DNA of 64,000 nucleotides from Helicobacter pylori oki112 (GTDB lineage Bacteria; Campylobacterota; Campylobacteria; Campylobacterales; Helicobacteraceae): contig NZ_CP006821.1 in the NCBI RefSeq assembly GCF_000600085.1, positions 124,001 to 188,000 on the forward strand, in the 5' to 3' direction. This document shows, piece after piece, positions 20,536 to 31,019 of this stretch. The translations under genes were made by a program, and so were the position numbers. The notes beneath the pieces were generated by a model, which had not been told where the DNA came from, did not search any database, and saw only the letters and a program-made list of their open reading frames with translations. The first letter of the stretch is position 1, and each line of letters begins with the position of its first letter.

Positions 20536-21561
20536 ATGACTTACAGAGAATTAGGTAAAAAAGTTTTAGAACAAGCAGAGAGACCTTTGAGCGTTAAAGA
20601 AATTTTTGAGAAAGCTTGTGAAATGGGATTGGATAAAGAATGCAAGGACGGAAAAATACTTCCTCATAGTCTTGGAAGTCAGCTTGGTGAGCACGATATT
20701 TCTAACGATAAGAAGCAATTCTATGTTGCACGCAAAGAGGGAGGAGCCTTTTTCTATTGGCTCAAATCTCGTGAAAGAGAATTTCCACCACAAGAAACCT
20801 CAAACGCCGAAGATGATGAACAGATCGAGTGTTCAGGCACAGCCAAAAAACAAAAAACCTCTTTTGATGAAAGGGATTTACACCCACTACTTGTGAAATT
20901 CCTTGACAAAGATCCAAATTTCAAGCTCCTATGCAAAACCATCTACCATGAAGATTGTAAAAAAAGTAAAGGGGGTGAATGCAAGTGGAATTATCCTGAC
21001 ATCGTGGGCGTGTATTTTCCCTATAATAAATATTTTCCCTACAATGGATATAAAGAAGAAACTTTGAAATTTTTACACCATACCGGTCAAAAAAGACACA
21101 AGCTTTTTTCCTTTGAGCTTAAAATTAGGATTAATTTTTCCAATCTGAAAGAAAGCTATTTCCAAGCGGTGAGCAATTCTACTTGGGCTAATGAGGGGTA
21201 TTTGGTGGTTTTTGAAGAGATTGAAGATAAAGTTTTGGGCGAATTAAGGCGGCTCAACCAAAGCTTTGGTATAGGGGTTATCAAGCTAGAATCTGAGATT
21301 TCAAACTCCAAAATCTTGTTGCCAGCTAAAGAAAGAGAGATTGATATACCCACACTTAACATGCTTGTAGAACAAAGTCCGAAGGATTTTAAGCCTTTTA
21401 TGGAAAAGATTAACAAGCAAATTGAAAAAGGACTTGATACGGCAGTGGATATGGAGAATTTTTTTGATGAAGTGCTTGGTGATGAAGCAATGCAAAAACA
21501 CATTCAAAAACACATTAAAGATAAAGACATTAAAAATGATAAAGGCATTGAAGCAGAATAA
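20536..21561 (+). CDS. hrgA: HrgA, HARE-HTH plus nuclease-like protein replacing HpyIII endonuclease
   Basis: A 341-residue protein at the site where some strains carry the HpyIII (GATC) endonuclease gene. Residues 1-75 form a HARE-HTH domain (MTYRELGKKVLEQAERPLSV start). After a polar linker, residues about 110-260 show a PD-(D/E)XK-like pattern: Asp155 in NYPDIVG, Glu194 and Lys196 in FSFELKI, then YFQAVSNSTWANEGYLVVF. The published name hrgA (restriction-endonuclease-replacing gene) fits the context, with the methyltransferase 3 bases downstream. The tail (about 260-341) is helical and Lys-rich. Whether it cleaves DNA is unproven. Confidence 0.82.
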   Translation: MTYRELGKKVLEQAERPLSVKEIFEKACEMGLDKECKDGKILPHSLGSQLGEHDISNDKKQFYVARKEGGAFFYWLKSREREFPPQETSNAEDDEQIECSGTAKKQKTSFDERDLHPLLVKFLDKDPNFKLLCKTIYHEDCKKSKGGECKWNYPDIVGVYFPYNKYFPYNGYKEETLKFLHHTGQKRHKLFSFELKIRINFSNLKESYFQAVSNSTWANEGYLVVFEEIEDKVLGELRRLNQSFGIGVIKLESEISNSKILLPAKEREIDIPTLNMLVEQSPKDFKPFMEKINKQIEKGLDTAVDMENFFDEVLGDEAMQKHIQKHIKDKDIKNDKGIEAE

Positions 21562-21564
21562 AAA

Positions 21565-22386
21565 ATGGGAGCACCTTATCTTTCTTGTCCCATTTTTAAA
21601 AGCCAAGACCAGCTTTTCACCCTTTATCAAGGGGATTGCAATGAGGTTTTGCCTCAATTTGAAAACCAGTTTGATTTGATTTTTGCCGATCCGCCTTATT
21701 TCCTTTCTAATGACGGCTTAAGCATACAGAGCGGTAAAATCGTGAGCGTCAATAAAGGCGATTGGGATAAAGAAGAGAGCGTTAATGATATTGATGAGTT
21801 CAATTACCAGTGGATAAACAACGCCAAAAAGGCTTTAAAAAACACAGGAAGCCTTTTAATCAGTGGGACTTACCACAATATCTTTTCTTTGGGGCGCCTT
21901 TTACAAAAATTGGATTTTAAGATCTTAAACCTCATCACCTGGCAAAAAACCAACCCTCCCCCCAATTTTAGCTGCCGTTATTTGACGCATTCAGCTGAGC
22001 AAATCATTTGGGCGAGAAAAAGCCGCAAGCATAAGCATGTTTTTAACTATGAGATTTTAAAAAAGATCAATAACGACAAACAAATGCGCGATGTGTGGAG
22101 CTTCCCAGCGATCGCTCCTTGGGAAAAAACTCATGGCAAGCACCCCACTCAAAAACCCCTCGCTTTATTGGTGCGCTTGCTTTTAATGGCGAGCGGTGAA
22201 AATTCCCTCATTGGCGATCCTTTTAGCGGGAGCTCTACCACAGGCATTGCGGCTAATCTTTTGAAGAGGCAATTTATCGGCATAGAAAAAGAAAGCGAGT
22301 TTGTCAAAATATCAATGGACAGGAAATTAGAATTAGACGCTCGCTTTAAAGAAATCCGATCTAAAATCAAAGATTTAAATCTGTAG
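21565..22386 (+). CDS. hpyIIIM: Type II DNA methyltransferase M.HpyIII (GATC adenine)
   Basis: A 273-residue N6-adenine methyltransferase. The catalytic motif DPPY is at residues 42-45 (IFADPPYF) and precedes the SAM-binding motif DPFSGSSTTGIAA (about 218), so it is a beta-class enzyme like DpnA. The HPTQKP motif is also seen. Specificity for GATC comes from its position and resemblance to the known H. pylori enzyme, not from the sequence alone. It pairs with hrgA rather than a cognate endonuclease, so methylation may be retained without restriction. Confidence 0.88.
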   Translation: MGAPYLSCPIFKSQDQLFTLYQGDCNEVLPQFENQFDLIFADPPYFLSNDGLSIQSGKIVSVNKGDWDKEESVNDIDEFNYQWINNAKKALKNTGSLLISGTYHNIFSLGRLLQKLDFKILNLITWQKTNPPPNFSCRYLTHSAEQIIWARKSRKHKHVFNYEILKKINNDKQMRDVWSFPAIAPWEKTHGKHPTQKPLALLVRLLLMASGENSLIGDPFSGSSTTGIAANLLKRQFIGIEKESEFVKISMDRKLELDARFKEIRSKIKDLNL

Positions 22387-22407
22387 TAAGCCCCTTTTTA
22401 AGCCGTT

Positions 22408-23299
22408 TTAAGCGTTATACTTTTGGGATTTTACCTCAAAATGGGATTCTATTTTCACCCATTCCTTACAAAGGATATTTTCATGCCCAAAAAGCCAGTG
22501 TTTGGGGCCAATAATGATTTTTTCTGGATTTTTTATCAAATAAGCCGCCCACCAACTATAAGTGCTATTAGCGATAATGCCATGCTGACAAGATTGCATG
22601 AGCAGCATATCCCAATACGCCTCTTCTTCTTTATCCCTAGTGGTCATGTCTATAAAAGGGTAGCCCAGATCAAGGTTTTGCGTGAATTCTAAGTCTTCGC
22701 AAAACACAAAAAGCTCCATGTTTGGCACGCACTTTACCATATACTCAAGCGCCTTTTTTTGATAATCAATACCAAGTTGACAGCCAATCCCCACATAATC
22801 CCCTCTTCTTATATGCACAAACACGCTGTTTTTAGCGGCTAAAATCAAAGAAAGCTTGCGGTGGTATTCTTCCTCTTTTTTTTTATTATTTTCTGGGGGG
22901 GGGTAAAGTGAAGGTTTGCTTGATTAAAGGGGATATAGCGTCAAAATATCGTGGATCTTGGAAATAGCCAAAAAAATAAGTCAAGCGGCTTGGCTTTAGT
23001 AATTCAGGCTCGTATTCAAAAACGATTTCTTGACTCACCCTATCAAATCCCATGCATTTGAGCGCGTCTCTTACTAACTTGGGGAGGTGTTGCATTTTAG
23101 CTATAGCGATTTCTTTCGCGCTCGCATAGGGCAAATCAATAGGGAAAAGTTCTAATTGCATTTTCCTATTACTCCCATCAAAAGAAGTAATATCTAACAG
23201 CACAGGCGTATTAAGGTGTTTTTGCAAACTTTTAGCAAAAGCGTATTGAAACATTTGATTCCCAAGCCCCCCGCAAATTTGCACCACCTTAAAAGCCAT
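22408..23299 (-). pseudogene. futC: Alpha-1,2-fucosyltransferase FutC, phase-off at C9 tract
   Basis: FutC adds the alpha-1,2-fucose that makes Lewis Y/Lewis b on LPS O-antigen. The first frame (22886-23299) starts MAFKVVQICGGLGNQMFQYA with the conserved GGLGNQ sugar-nucleotide motif. It stops after FTLPPPRK. The remaining frame (22408-22848) carries the GT11 motif FVHIRRGDYVG and ends at SQKYNA. The break is a C9 run on the coding strand (G9 at 22895-22903). C8 or C11 would restore one protein of about 296-297 residues. An A9 run follows and contains a slippery AAAAAAG reported to support -1 frameshifting. This is a phase-variable gene in the off state. Confidence 0.93.
22895..22903 (-). repeat. 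Phase-variable C9 tract of futC
   Basis: Nine C residues on the coding strand, followed eight bases later by nine A residues (22876-22884). The C count fixes the reading frame. Confidence 0.9.
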
Positions 23300-23397
23300 T
23301 CAATCCCTTTATTTGTCAAATGAAACGCTAATTTTAGCTCATTTTATAGCCCTTTTTCAATAAAAACCTAAAAAGTGGGGCAAGTAACGCTTTCAAA

Positions 23398-23928
23398 TCA
23401 TTTGAATTTTTTATTTGAAAAAGATGCGTATGAGGGTTCTAGCAAGCGTTCCTGGTATTCTAAAAGAATCCTGTCTTCGCTATTGAGCGAGTAGGCTTCA
23501 TCGTATTTGCGCTTGATGATGCCTTTTAAAATGGTGTGCTGGACTTGGTACTTATCTTCTTTAAGCATTTCATCCACTAAAGCGTAAAGCTGAATGTCTT
23601 GAATGAGTAAATCTGAAATTTTAACGCTCTCTTTATCAAACAATTCTTCATTAGTGCAATATTCATTCACTAAAATAAGCACCCGGTTATACACATCAGA
23701 GGCGATTTTAGCGTTTAGGGTTCTATAAATGTAATCTTTGATTTTTTTGAGTTGCTCTTCTAAATCTTCACTGGCCTTGCTCGCTAAAGCCAGAATGCTT
23801 AAGATTTGAATCAGAGTCATCATTCTATGGCTTAAAGAGCGGGTGCGCCATTTAATGAGAAGGCGCATGAAATAAGACATTTTGATAGAAAGGCTACAGG
23901 GGAGGGTGTTTTTCTTGGATTTTGGCAT
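23398..23928 (-). CDS. Hypothetical helical protein
   Basis: A 176-residue, mostly helical, basic protein of unknown function (HP0095 counterpart, memory). The N-terminal part (RLLIKWRTRSLSHRMMTLIQ) is basic and amphipathic. The rest is charged helix (EDLEEQLKKIKDYIYRTLNA onward). No signal peptide, membrane segment or catalytic motif is recognised. It sits alone between divergent or unrelated genes. Confidence 0.7.
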   Translation of the reverse strand: MPKSKKNTLPCSLSIKMSYFMRLLIKWRTRSLSHRMMTLIQILSILALASKASEDLEEQLKKIKDYIYRTLNAKIASDVYNRVLILVNEYCTNEELFDKESVKISDLLIQDIQLYALVDEMLKEDKYQVQHTILKGIIKRKYDEAYSLNSEDRILLEYQERLLEPSYASFSNKKFK

Positions 23929-23964
23929 GCTTAGTTTCTTTTAAAGGATTTTGTGGTTTAATTA

Positions 23965-23970
23965 TATAAC
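23965..23970 (+). promoter_or_regulatory. Probable -10 of the 2-hydroxyacid dehydrogenase gene
   Basis: TATAAC lies 30 bases before the ATG, in an AT-rich gap. Confidence 0.4.
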
Positions 23971-23997
23971 TTTAAAACTAATTCTAGGAGTAAAGAG

Positions 23998-24942
23998 ATG
24001 GAAACATTCAAAAAAGGCGTGGTCTTAGACGCTAAAAGCGTGGGGTTAAAGGCGCTAGAAGTTTTAAAAGAAGTGGCGGATTTTGATTTTTATGAGATCA
24101 CTTCGCCTAATCAGGTGGTTGAGCACTGCAAAGAGGCTGAGATTGTAGTGCTGAATAAAGTCGTTATCACTAACGAAATTTTAAGCCAATTGCCTAAACT
24201 CAAACTCATTTGCATCACCGCTACAGGCACGGATAATGTGGATATAAAAAGCGCGAAAGCTTTAGGCATAGAAGTCAAAAATGTGAGCGCTTATTCTACA
24301 GAATCCGTAGCCCAGCACACTTTAGCGTGCGCATTGTCTTTGTTGGGGAGGATTAATGATTACGATCATTATTGCAAAAGCGGGGAATATAGTCAAAGCG
24401 ATATTTTTACGCACATTAGCGGTATTAAAATGGGGCTTATTAAGGGGAGTCAATGGGGGGTTATTGGTTTAGGGACTATTGGTAAAAGAGTCGCCAAGCT
24501 CGCTCAAGCTTTCGGGGCAAAGGTGGTGTATTATTCCCCTAAAGATAAAAAAGAAGAGTATGAGCGCTTGAGTTTGAAAGATCTGCTCACAACAAGCGAT
24601 ATTATCAGCATTCATGTCCCCTTAAATGAAAGCACGCACGATTTAATCGCTCTAAAGGAATTGCAAAGCCTAAAAGACGGGGCGATTTTAATCAATGTGG
24701 GGCGTGGGGGCATTGTGAATGAAAAGGATCTGGCTGAAATTTTAGAAACCAAAGATTTGTATTATGCAAGCGATGTGTTTGTGAAAGAGCCTTTTGAAAA
24801 AGATCATGCGTTTTTGAACCCAAAGATCCAAAATAAATTGCTTTTAACCCCCCATATCGCATGGGCGTATAGCGACAGCTTGAAAACCTTAGTAGAAAAA
24901 ACTAAGGAAAATATCCAGGATTTTTTAGCTTCTCAAAAATAA
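23998..24942 (+). CDS. D-isomer 2-hydroxyacid dehydrogenase
   Basis: A 314-residue NAD(P)-dependent dehydrogenase of the D-2-hydroxyacid family (glycerate/hydroxypyruvate type by overall look). The Rossmann motif is WGVIGLGTIGKRVAKLAQAF (about 153). Catalytic residues lie in INVGRGGIVNE (Arg), a Glu in the FVKEPFEKDHAFL region, and His in LTPHIAWAY. AGGAG precedes the ATG. The exact substrate cannot be read from sequence. Confidence 0.9.
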   Translation: METFKKGVVLDAKSVGLKALEVLKEVADFDFYEITSPNQVVEHCKEAEIVVLNKVVITNEILSQLPKLKLICITATGTDNVDIKSAKALGIEVKNVSAYSTESVAQHTLACALSLLGRINDYDHYCKSGEYSQSDIFTHISGIKMGLIKGSQWGVIGLGTIGKRVAKLAQAFGAKVVYYSPKDKKEEYERLSLKDLLTTSDIISIHVPLNESTHDLIALKELQSLKDGAILINVGRGGIVNEKDLAEILETKDLYYASDVFVKEPFEKDHAFLNPKIQNKLLLTPHIAWAYSDSLKTLVEKTKENIQDFLASQK

Positions 24943-25013
24943 ACGCAAAAAAAGGGGGTTTAATTGTTGGGCTTTTCTCTCCGCTTTTCTCTCTTTTTGC
25001 CATAAAGTGAAAC

Positions 25014-25198
25014 CCACCCCTTTCTAAAGAAAGAGACTTCCTAACTAAAACATTGAATGCTAACACGAAAGGCTCTTTATAGTCTGCATGGATATTTCCT
25101 ACCCTATAAAAGACTAGGGGGATTTTAACCTATTTTAGTCTAACGGCTATGTGCGAACATCTTGCACCCTAAAGGACAGAGTTTTTTCGCGTTAGTGG
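25014..25198 (-). repeat. Non-coding repeat element, copy B (inverted relative to copy A)
   Basis: Minus-strand reading matches copy A at 9681-9884. Its right end forms a clean 7-bp hairpin, CTCTTTC-TTTA-GAAAGGG, just after TTTAGTTAGGAAG, resembling IS200/IS605 family right ends. It lies in the convergent gap between the dehydrogenase and a lipoprotein gene, downstream of and in the same orientation as the lipoprotein gene. No protein longer than a few residues is encoded. The rest of the 350-base gap holds a terminator at 25250-25278. Confidence 0.65.
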
Positions 25199-25249
25199 GA
25201 TAAAACCTAAACAATGGAGTAAGGTTTAATGATTTTTAACCAAATTAAG

Positions 25250-25278
25250 AAAAAACCTTTAGGTGGATTACCCAAAGG
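25250..25278 (-). terminator. Intrinsic terminator of the lipoprotein gene
   Basis: On the minus strand CCTTTGGG-TAAT-CCACCTAAAGG forms an imperfect stem followed by six T residues, 15 bases after the stop codon of the upstream lipoprotein gene. Confidence 0.65.
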
Positions 25279-25292
25279 CTTTAAGGGGATGA

Positions 25293-26006
25293 TTACATCT
25301 TAGAAATATCAATTTTAAAGGTGTGGATTTCATCTTCTAAAAAGACTTTAACCACCACCACACCCGGGGTTTTAAGGTTTTTGGTATCCACTACCACAAA
25401 CCCTCCCTTAGCTTTACCTTCAACATTAAGGGTGTTGTTTTTAAGGTAATTGATTGCTAGGATTTTTAAAGCTTGGCGGCTTTCTTGCATGATTTCTTGC
25501 TCTTCTACATCATCCATCATCATCATGCCAAAGCCTGGCCCATACAAGCCCATTCCCCCATACATCATGCCGTTATAAGCTAAAAAACTCCCTTGCCCGT
25601 AATAAAACATAGGCGGGGTGATCATATTGATATTATCAATAGGAGCGGTCGGCACGCTGATATTAAAGCTTTGTAAAATGCCCTCAAAATCAAAACTGGA
25701 TTTCATCACCTGTCTCAAGCTTAAGACCGGTAAATTCGTTTGGTTGATAGACACCGAAATGGCTTTACGGCTAAACACCACAGGATTTCCCTCTATAACT
25801 TGCGCCGCTACATACAGCACTAAGGGGGATTCATTCAAACCTTTCAATTTGCTTTGAGCGATTTCTAGCTGGACTTTAGACTTGGCTTGCGTGGAGGTCA
25901 TCACTTGAATCCCATTATTATAGGAAGTAACATGTTCAGGCGTGATCTTATAACTCGCACAACCACTTATCAGTAAGGCTATCGCTACTAAAATGATTTT
26001 TTTCAT
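25293..26006 (-). CDS. Predicted lipoprotein with Met/Gly/Tyr-rich loop
   Basis: A 237-residue hypothetical lipoprotein (HP0097 counterpart, memory). Signal MKKIILVAIALLISGC has lipobox LISG-C. The reading frame extends five codons upstream to 26021, but AAAGGG lies 6 bases before the ATG at 26006, so that start is chosen. Residues about 135-165 are Met/Gly/Tyr-rich (AYNGMMYGGMGLYGPGFGMM then DDVEEQ), echoing the MYG repeats of the protein at 7760. The C-terminal part is beta-rich. No enzymatic motif seen; a cell-envelope role is inferred from the lipobox. Confidence 0.8.
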   Translation of the reverse strand: MKKIILVAIALLISGCASYKITPEHVTSYNNGIQVMTSTQAKSKVQLEIAQSKLKGLNESPLVLYVAAQVIEGNPVVFSRKAISVSINQTNLPVLSLRQVMKSSFDFEGILQSFNISVPTAPIDNINMITPPMFYYGQGSFLAYNGMMYGGMGLYGPGFGMMMMDDVEEQEIMQESRQALKILAINYLKNNTLNVEGKAKGGFVVVDTKNLKTPGVVVVKVFLEDEIHTFKIDISKM

Positions 26007-26112
26007 CAAAATCCCTTTCATTCAAAGTTTAATCTTCGTTTAGAATTTCCTTATTATAGTGTAGTTTGACTTAAAATTAAGATTTTATTAGGAATAAGGG
26101 CTTAAAAAAGAT

Positions 26113-27582
<1,470 letters not shown>

Positions 27583-27696
27583 TTACCATAATTTTTAGCC
27601 GTAGCATACCCTAAAAGAGCGAATGCAACCTTAAATGGTTTTTTAATGAGAATGATTGATCGCCTTTTTAATCCAGTTTAATTTTGGATTTATGCT

Positions 27697-27710
27697 TATA
27701 ATACTATAAT
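27697..27710 (+). promoter_or_regulatory. Tandem -10 boxes upstream of tlpA
   Basis: Two perfect TATAAT hexamers overlap in phase at 27697-27702 and 27705-27710, about 60 bases before the tlpA start. They suggest two closely spaced transcript starts. Confidence 0.55.
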
Positions 27711-27767
27711 GCGGTTTAAAATTTTGCCGCAAATGGGCAAAAAATTTCATCAGAGTAAGGTTGTGTT

Positions 27768-29795
27768 TTGTCTAAAGGTTTGAGTATCGGTAATAAAATC
27801 ATATTGTGGGTGGCGTTGATTGTGATCGTGTGCGTGAGCATTTTAGGGGTGTCCTTAAACAGCAGGGTGAAAGAGATTTTAAAAGAAAACGCCTTGCGTT
27901 CTATGCAAGATAGTTTGCATTTTAAGGTTAAGGAAGTGCAAGGGGTTTTGGAAAACACCTATACGAGCATGGGCATTGTCAAAGAAATGCTCCCTAAAGA
28001 CACCAAGAGAGAAATCAAAATCCACTTGTTAAAAAACTTCATTTTAGCCAATTCGCATGTCGCTGGGGTGAGCATGTTTTTTAAAAACAGAGAAGATTTA
28101 AGATTAACACTTTTAAGAGATAACGATACGATTAAATTAATGGAAAATCCGTCATTAGGGAATAACCCTTTAGTGCAAAAAGCGATGAAAAATAAAGAAA
28201 TTTCTAAAAGCTTGCCTTATTATAGGAAAATGCCTAATGGGGCGGAAGTTTATGGGGTTGATATTCTTTTACCTTTATTGAATGAGAACGCTCAAGAGGT
28301 TGTAGGGGCTTTGATGGTTTTTATTTCCATTGACAGCTTCAGTAATGAAATCACTAAAAACAGGAGCGATTTATTTTTAATTGGCGTTAAAGGTAAAGTG
28401 CTTTTGAGCGCGAATAAGAGTTTGCAAGACAAATCTATCGCCGAAATTTATAAGAGCGTGCCTAAAGCCACTAATGAAGTGATGGCTATTTTAGAAAACG
28501 GCTCTAAAGCGACTTTAGAATACTTAGATCCCTTTAGCCATAAGGAAAATTTCTTAGCCGTTGAAACCTTTAAAATGCTAGGCAAAACAGAAAGTAAAGA
28601 CAATCTTAATTGGATGATCGCTTTAATCATTGAAAAAGACAAGGTTTATGAGCAAGTGGGATCGGTGCGTTTTGTGGTGATCATAGCGAGCGCTATCATG
28701 GTGTTAGCCTTGATTATAGCGATCACTTTACTCATGCGAGCGATCGTGAGCAATCGTTTGGAAGTCGTTTCTAGCACCTTGTCTCATTTCTTTAAATTAT
28801 TGAACAATCAAACCCATTCTAGCGGTATTAAATTGATTGAAGCGAAATCTAATGACGAATTAGGCCGCATGCAAACAGCGATCAATAAAAATATCTTGCA
28901 AACCCAAAAAACCATGCAAGAAGACAGGCAAGCCGTCCAAGACACCATTAAAGTGGTTTCAGACGTGAAAGCAGGGAATTTTGCGGTGCGCATCACAGCT
29001 GATCCCGCAAGCCCTGATTTGAAAGAATTGAGAGATGCGCTAAATGGGATCATGGATTATTTGCAAGAAAGCGTAGGGACTCACATGCCAAGCATTTTCA
29101 AAATCTTTGAAAGCTATTCTGGTTTGGATTTTAGAGGCCGAATCCAAAACGCTTCGGGTAGGGTGGAATTGGTTACTAACGCTTTAGGGCAAGAAATCCA
29201 AAAAATGCTAGAAACTTCGTCTAATTTTGCCAAAGATTTAGCGAACGATAGCGCGAATTTAAAAGAATGCGTGCAAAATTTAGAAAAGGCTTCAAACTCC
29301 CAACACAAAAGCTTGATGGAAACTTCTAAAACGATAGAGAATATCACCACTTCCATTCAAGGCGTGAGCTCTCAAAGTGAAGCCATGATTGAACAAGGGC
29401 AAGACATTAAAAGCATTGTAGAAATCATCAGAGACATCGCTGATCAAACGAATCTATTAGCCCTAAACGCCGCTATTGAAGCCGCAAGGGCCGGCGAGCA
29501 TGGCAGAGGCTTTGCGGTGGTGGCTGATGAGGTGAGAAAGCTCGCTGAAAGGACGCAAAAATCGCTCAGCGAGATTGAAGCCAATATCAATATTTTAGTT
29601 CAAAGCATTTCAGACACGAGCGAAAGCATTAAAAACCAGGTTAAAGAAGTGGAAGAAATCAACGCTTCTATTGAAGCCTTAAGATCAGTTACTGAGGGCA
29701 ATCTAAAAATCGCTAGCGATTCTTTAGAGATCAGTCAAGAAATTGACAAAGTCTCTAACGATATTTTAGAAGATGTGAATAAAAAGCAGTTTTAA
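27768..29795 (+). CDS. tlpA: Methyl-accepting chemotaxis protein TlpA
   Basis: A 675-residue chemoreceptor with membrane helix ([20 protein letters not shown]), periplasmic dCACHE-like domain (about 35-300), second helix ([20 protein letters not shown]), HAMP region and cytoplasmic hairpin with tip [20 protein letters not shown]. TlpA has been reported to respond to arginine and bicarbonate (family knowledge). The start is a TTG at 27768 with TAAGG 7 bases upstream; no better ATG exists. Its stop overlaps the ATG of the next gene by one base. The signalling domain is nearly identical to tlpC. Confidence 0.93.
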   Translation: MSKGLSIGNKIILWVALIVIVCVSILGVSLNSRVKEILKENALRSMQDSLHFKVKEVQGVLENTYTSMGIVKEMLPKDTKREIKIHLLKNFILANSHVAGVSMFFKNREDLRLTLLRDNDTIKLMENPSLGNNPLVQKAMKNKEISKSLPYYRKMPNGAEVYGVDILLPLLNENAQEVVGALMVFISIDSFSNEITKNRSDLFLIGVKGKVLLSANKSLQDKSIAEIYKSVPKATNEVMAILENGSKATLEYLDPFSHKENFLAVETFKMLGKTESKDNLNWMIALIIEKDKVYEQVGSVRFVVIIASAIMVLALIIAITLLMRAIVSNRLEVVSSTLSHFFKLLNNQTHSSGIKLIEAKSNDELGRMQTAINKNILQTQKTMQEDRQAVQDTIKVVSDVKAGNFAVRITADPASPDLKELRDALNGIMDYLQESVGTHMPSIFKIFESYSGLDFRGRIQNASGRVELVTNALGQEIQKMLETSSNFAKDLANDSANLKECVQNLEKASNSQHKSLMETSKTIENITTSIQGVSSQSEAMIEQGQDIKSIVEIIRDIADQTNLLALNAAIEAARAGEHGRGFAVVADEVRKLAERTQKSLSEIEANINILVQSISDTSESIKNQVKEVEEINASIEALRSVTEGNLKIASDSLEISQEIDKVSNDILEDVNKKQF

Positions 29796-30901
29796 TGCTC
29801 ATTCATATTTGTTGCTCAGTGGATAACCTCTATTTTTTAAAAAAGGCTAAAGAGGCTTTTGTGGGTGAAAAAATAATAGGGTTTTTTTATAACCCCAATA
29901 TCCACCCTTATAGCGAATACTTGTTGCGTTTAGAAGACGTGAAACGCACTTGCGAGATGCTAGAAATTGAATTGCTTGAGGGCGATTATGAATTAGAAAA
30001 ATTTTTAGATAAAGCTAAGGGTAAGGAATTGTTAGGGGAAAAAAGCGAGCGCTGTTTTGAGTGCTTTGACTTACGCTTAGAAGCGAGCGCGTTGAAAGCC
30101 TTTGAATTAGGGGAAGAAAAATTCACCACCACCTTACTCACAAGCCCTAAAAAAGACCCTAACCAGCTCATCGCTAAGGGACAACACATCGCGCAAAAGC
30201 ACAATTTGGAATTTGTTGTGTTCAGAAACGATAATTTTGAACATTTTAAGAGCGAGTTGGATTTAAACTTGCAAGCTTTGGCGAGAGAAAACGAGCTTTA
30301 TAGGCAAAATTATTGCGGTTGCCAATTCGCTTTAAAAATCCAAAAAGAATCCCAAAACAGAAGCCCCTTTGAGCTTTGCTCGCCTTTAAAACGCCAGATT
30401 TTACCCGCAAGTATTGAAGAAAGAACGCAAGTTTTTAGAGGACTAGAAGCGGCTAAAAAGGGTGCTAATAAGCCTTTTTTAGCCCAAAAAACGATCGCAA
30501 CTTACCGCTTATTGAATGGGGGCGTGTGGCTTTCTAAAAATTCAAACCCCTTGAGTTGCTGCATTCTAGCGCGCTCTAAAAGTAAGGCTAAGGTTAGGAT
30601 TAACGATTTAAGGTGGGTTTTTTCTCAGCGTTTAAGCGTGCTAGTGGGTTATAGCCAAAGAGATGAAACCTTGTTTTTAACTTTAGAAGGCCTTAATACC
30701 CTTATGGCGAAAAACTATGATAATTTAAAAGAGTTAAACCTTAACCCCTTAAATTATGAAGAAGAGTTGTCTTTAAGGGCGTTAGTGAGCGGGAGCGAGA
30801 GTATTAACCCTATTATCGTGCTAGAAGAACGCACAGAAAAAACCCTTTTTGTAGAAATTAAAAGCATTTTTCAAGAAGAAAAGGTGTTTTATTTGCTCTA
30901 A
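29795..30901 (+). CDS. queH: Epoxyqueuosine reductase QueH with C-terminal extension
   Basis: A 368-residue protein. The first ~190 residues match QueH (DUF208), an iron-sulfur enzyme for the last step of queuosine tRNA modification: CC in LIHICCSVDNL, GFFYNPNIHPYSEY, RCFECFDLRLEASA, TTTLLTSPKKD and YCGCQFA. The C-terminal half (about 195-368) is an extra domain I do not recognise. Its ATG overlaps the tlpA stop, so it is translationally coupled to a chemoreceptor gene with no evident functional link. Confidence 0.88.
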   Translation: MLIHICCSVDNLYFLKKAKEAFVGEKIIGFFYNPNIHPYSEYLLRLEDVKRTCEMLEIELLEGDYELEKFLDKAKGKELLGEKSERCFECFDLRLEASALKAFELGEEKFTTTLLTSPKKDPNQLIAKGQHIAQKHNLEFVVFRNDNFEHFKSELDLNLQALARENELYRQNYCGCQFALKIQKESQNRSPFELCSPLKRQILPASIEERTQVFRGLEAAKKGANKPFLAQKTIATYRLLNGGVWLSKNSNPLSCCILARSKSKAKVRINDLRWVFSQRLSVLVGYSQRDETLFLTLEGLNTLMAKNYDNLKELNLNPLNYEEELSLRALVSGSESINPIIVLEERTEKTLFVEIKSIFQEEKVFYLL

Positions 30902-31019
30902 GCTAAATTTTAAAATATAGCGTTGTGCGTGGGTGGGGGTTATGGTAAAAACATGCAAGTAATTTAAAGTTAATTTAAGATAATTAGGCACAATAGCCGT
31001 AAAAAGTTTAAGGCTGTAT

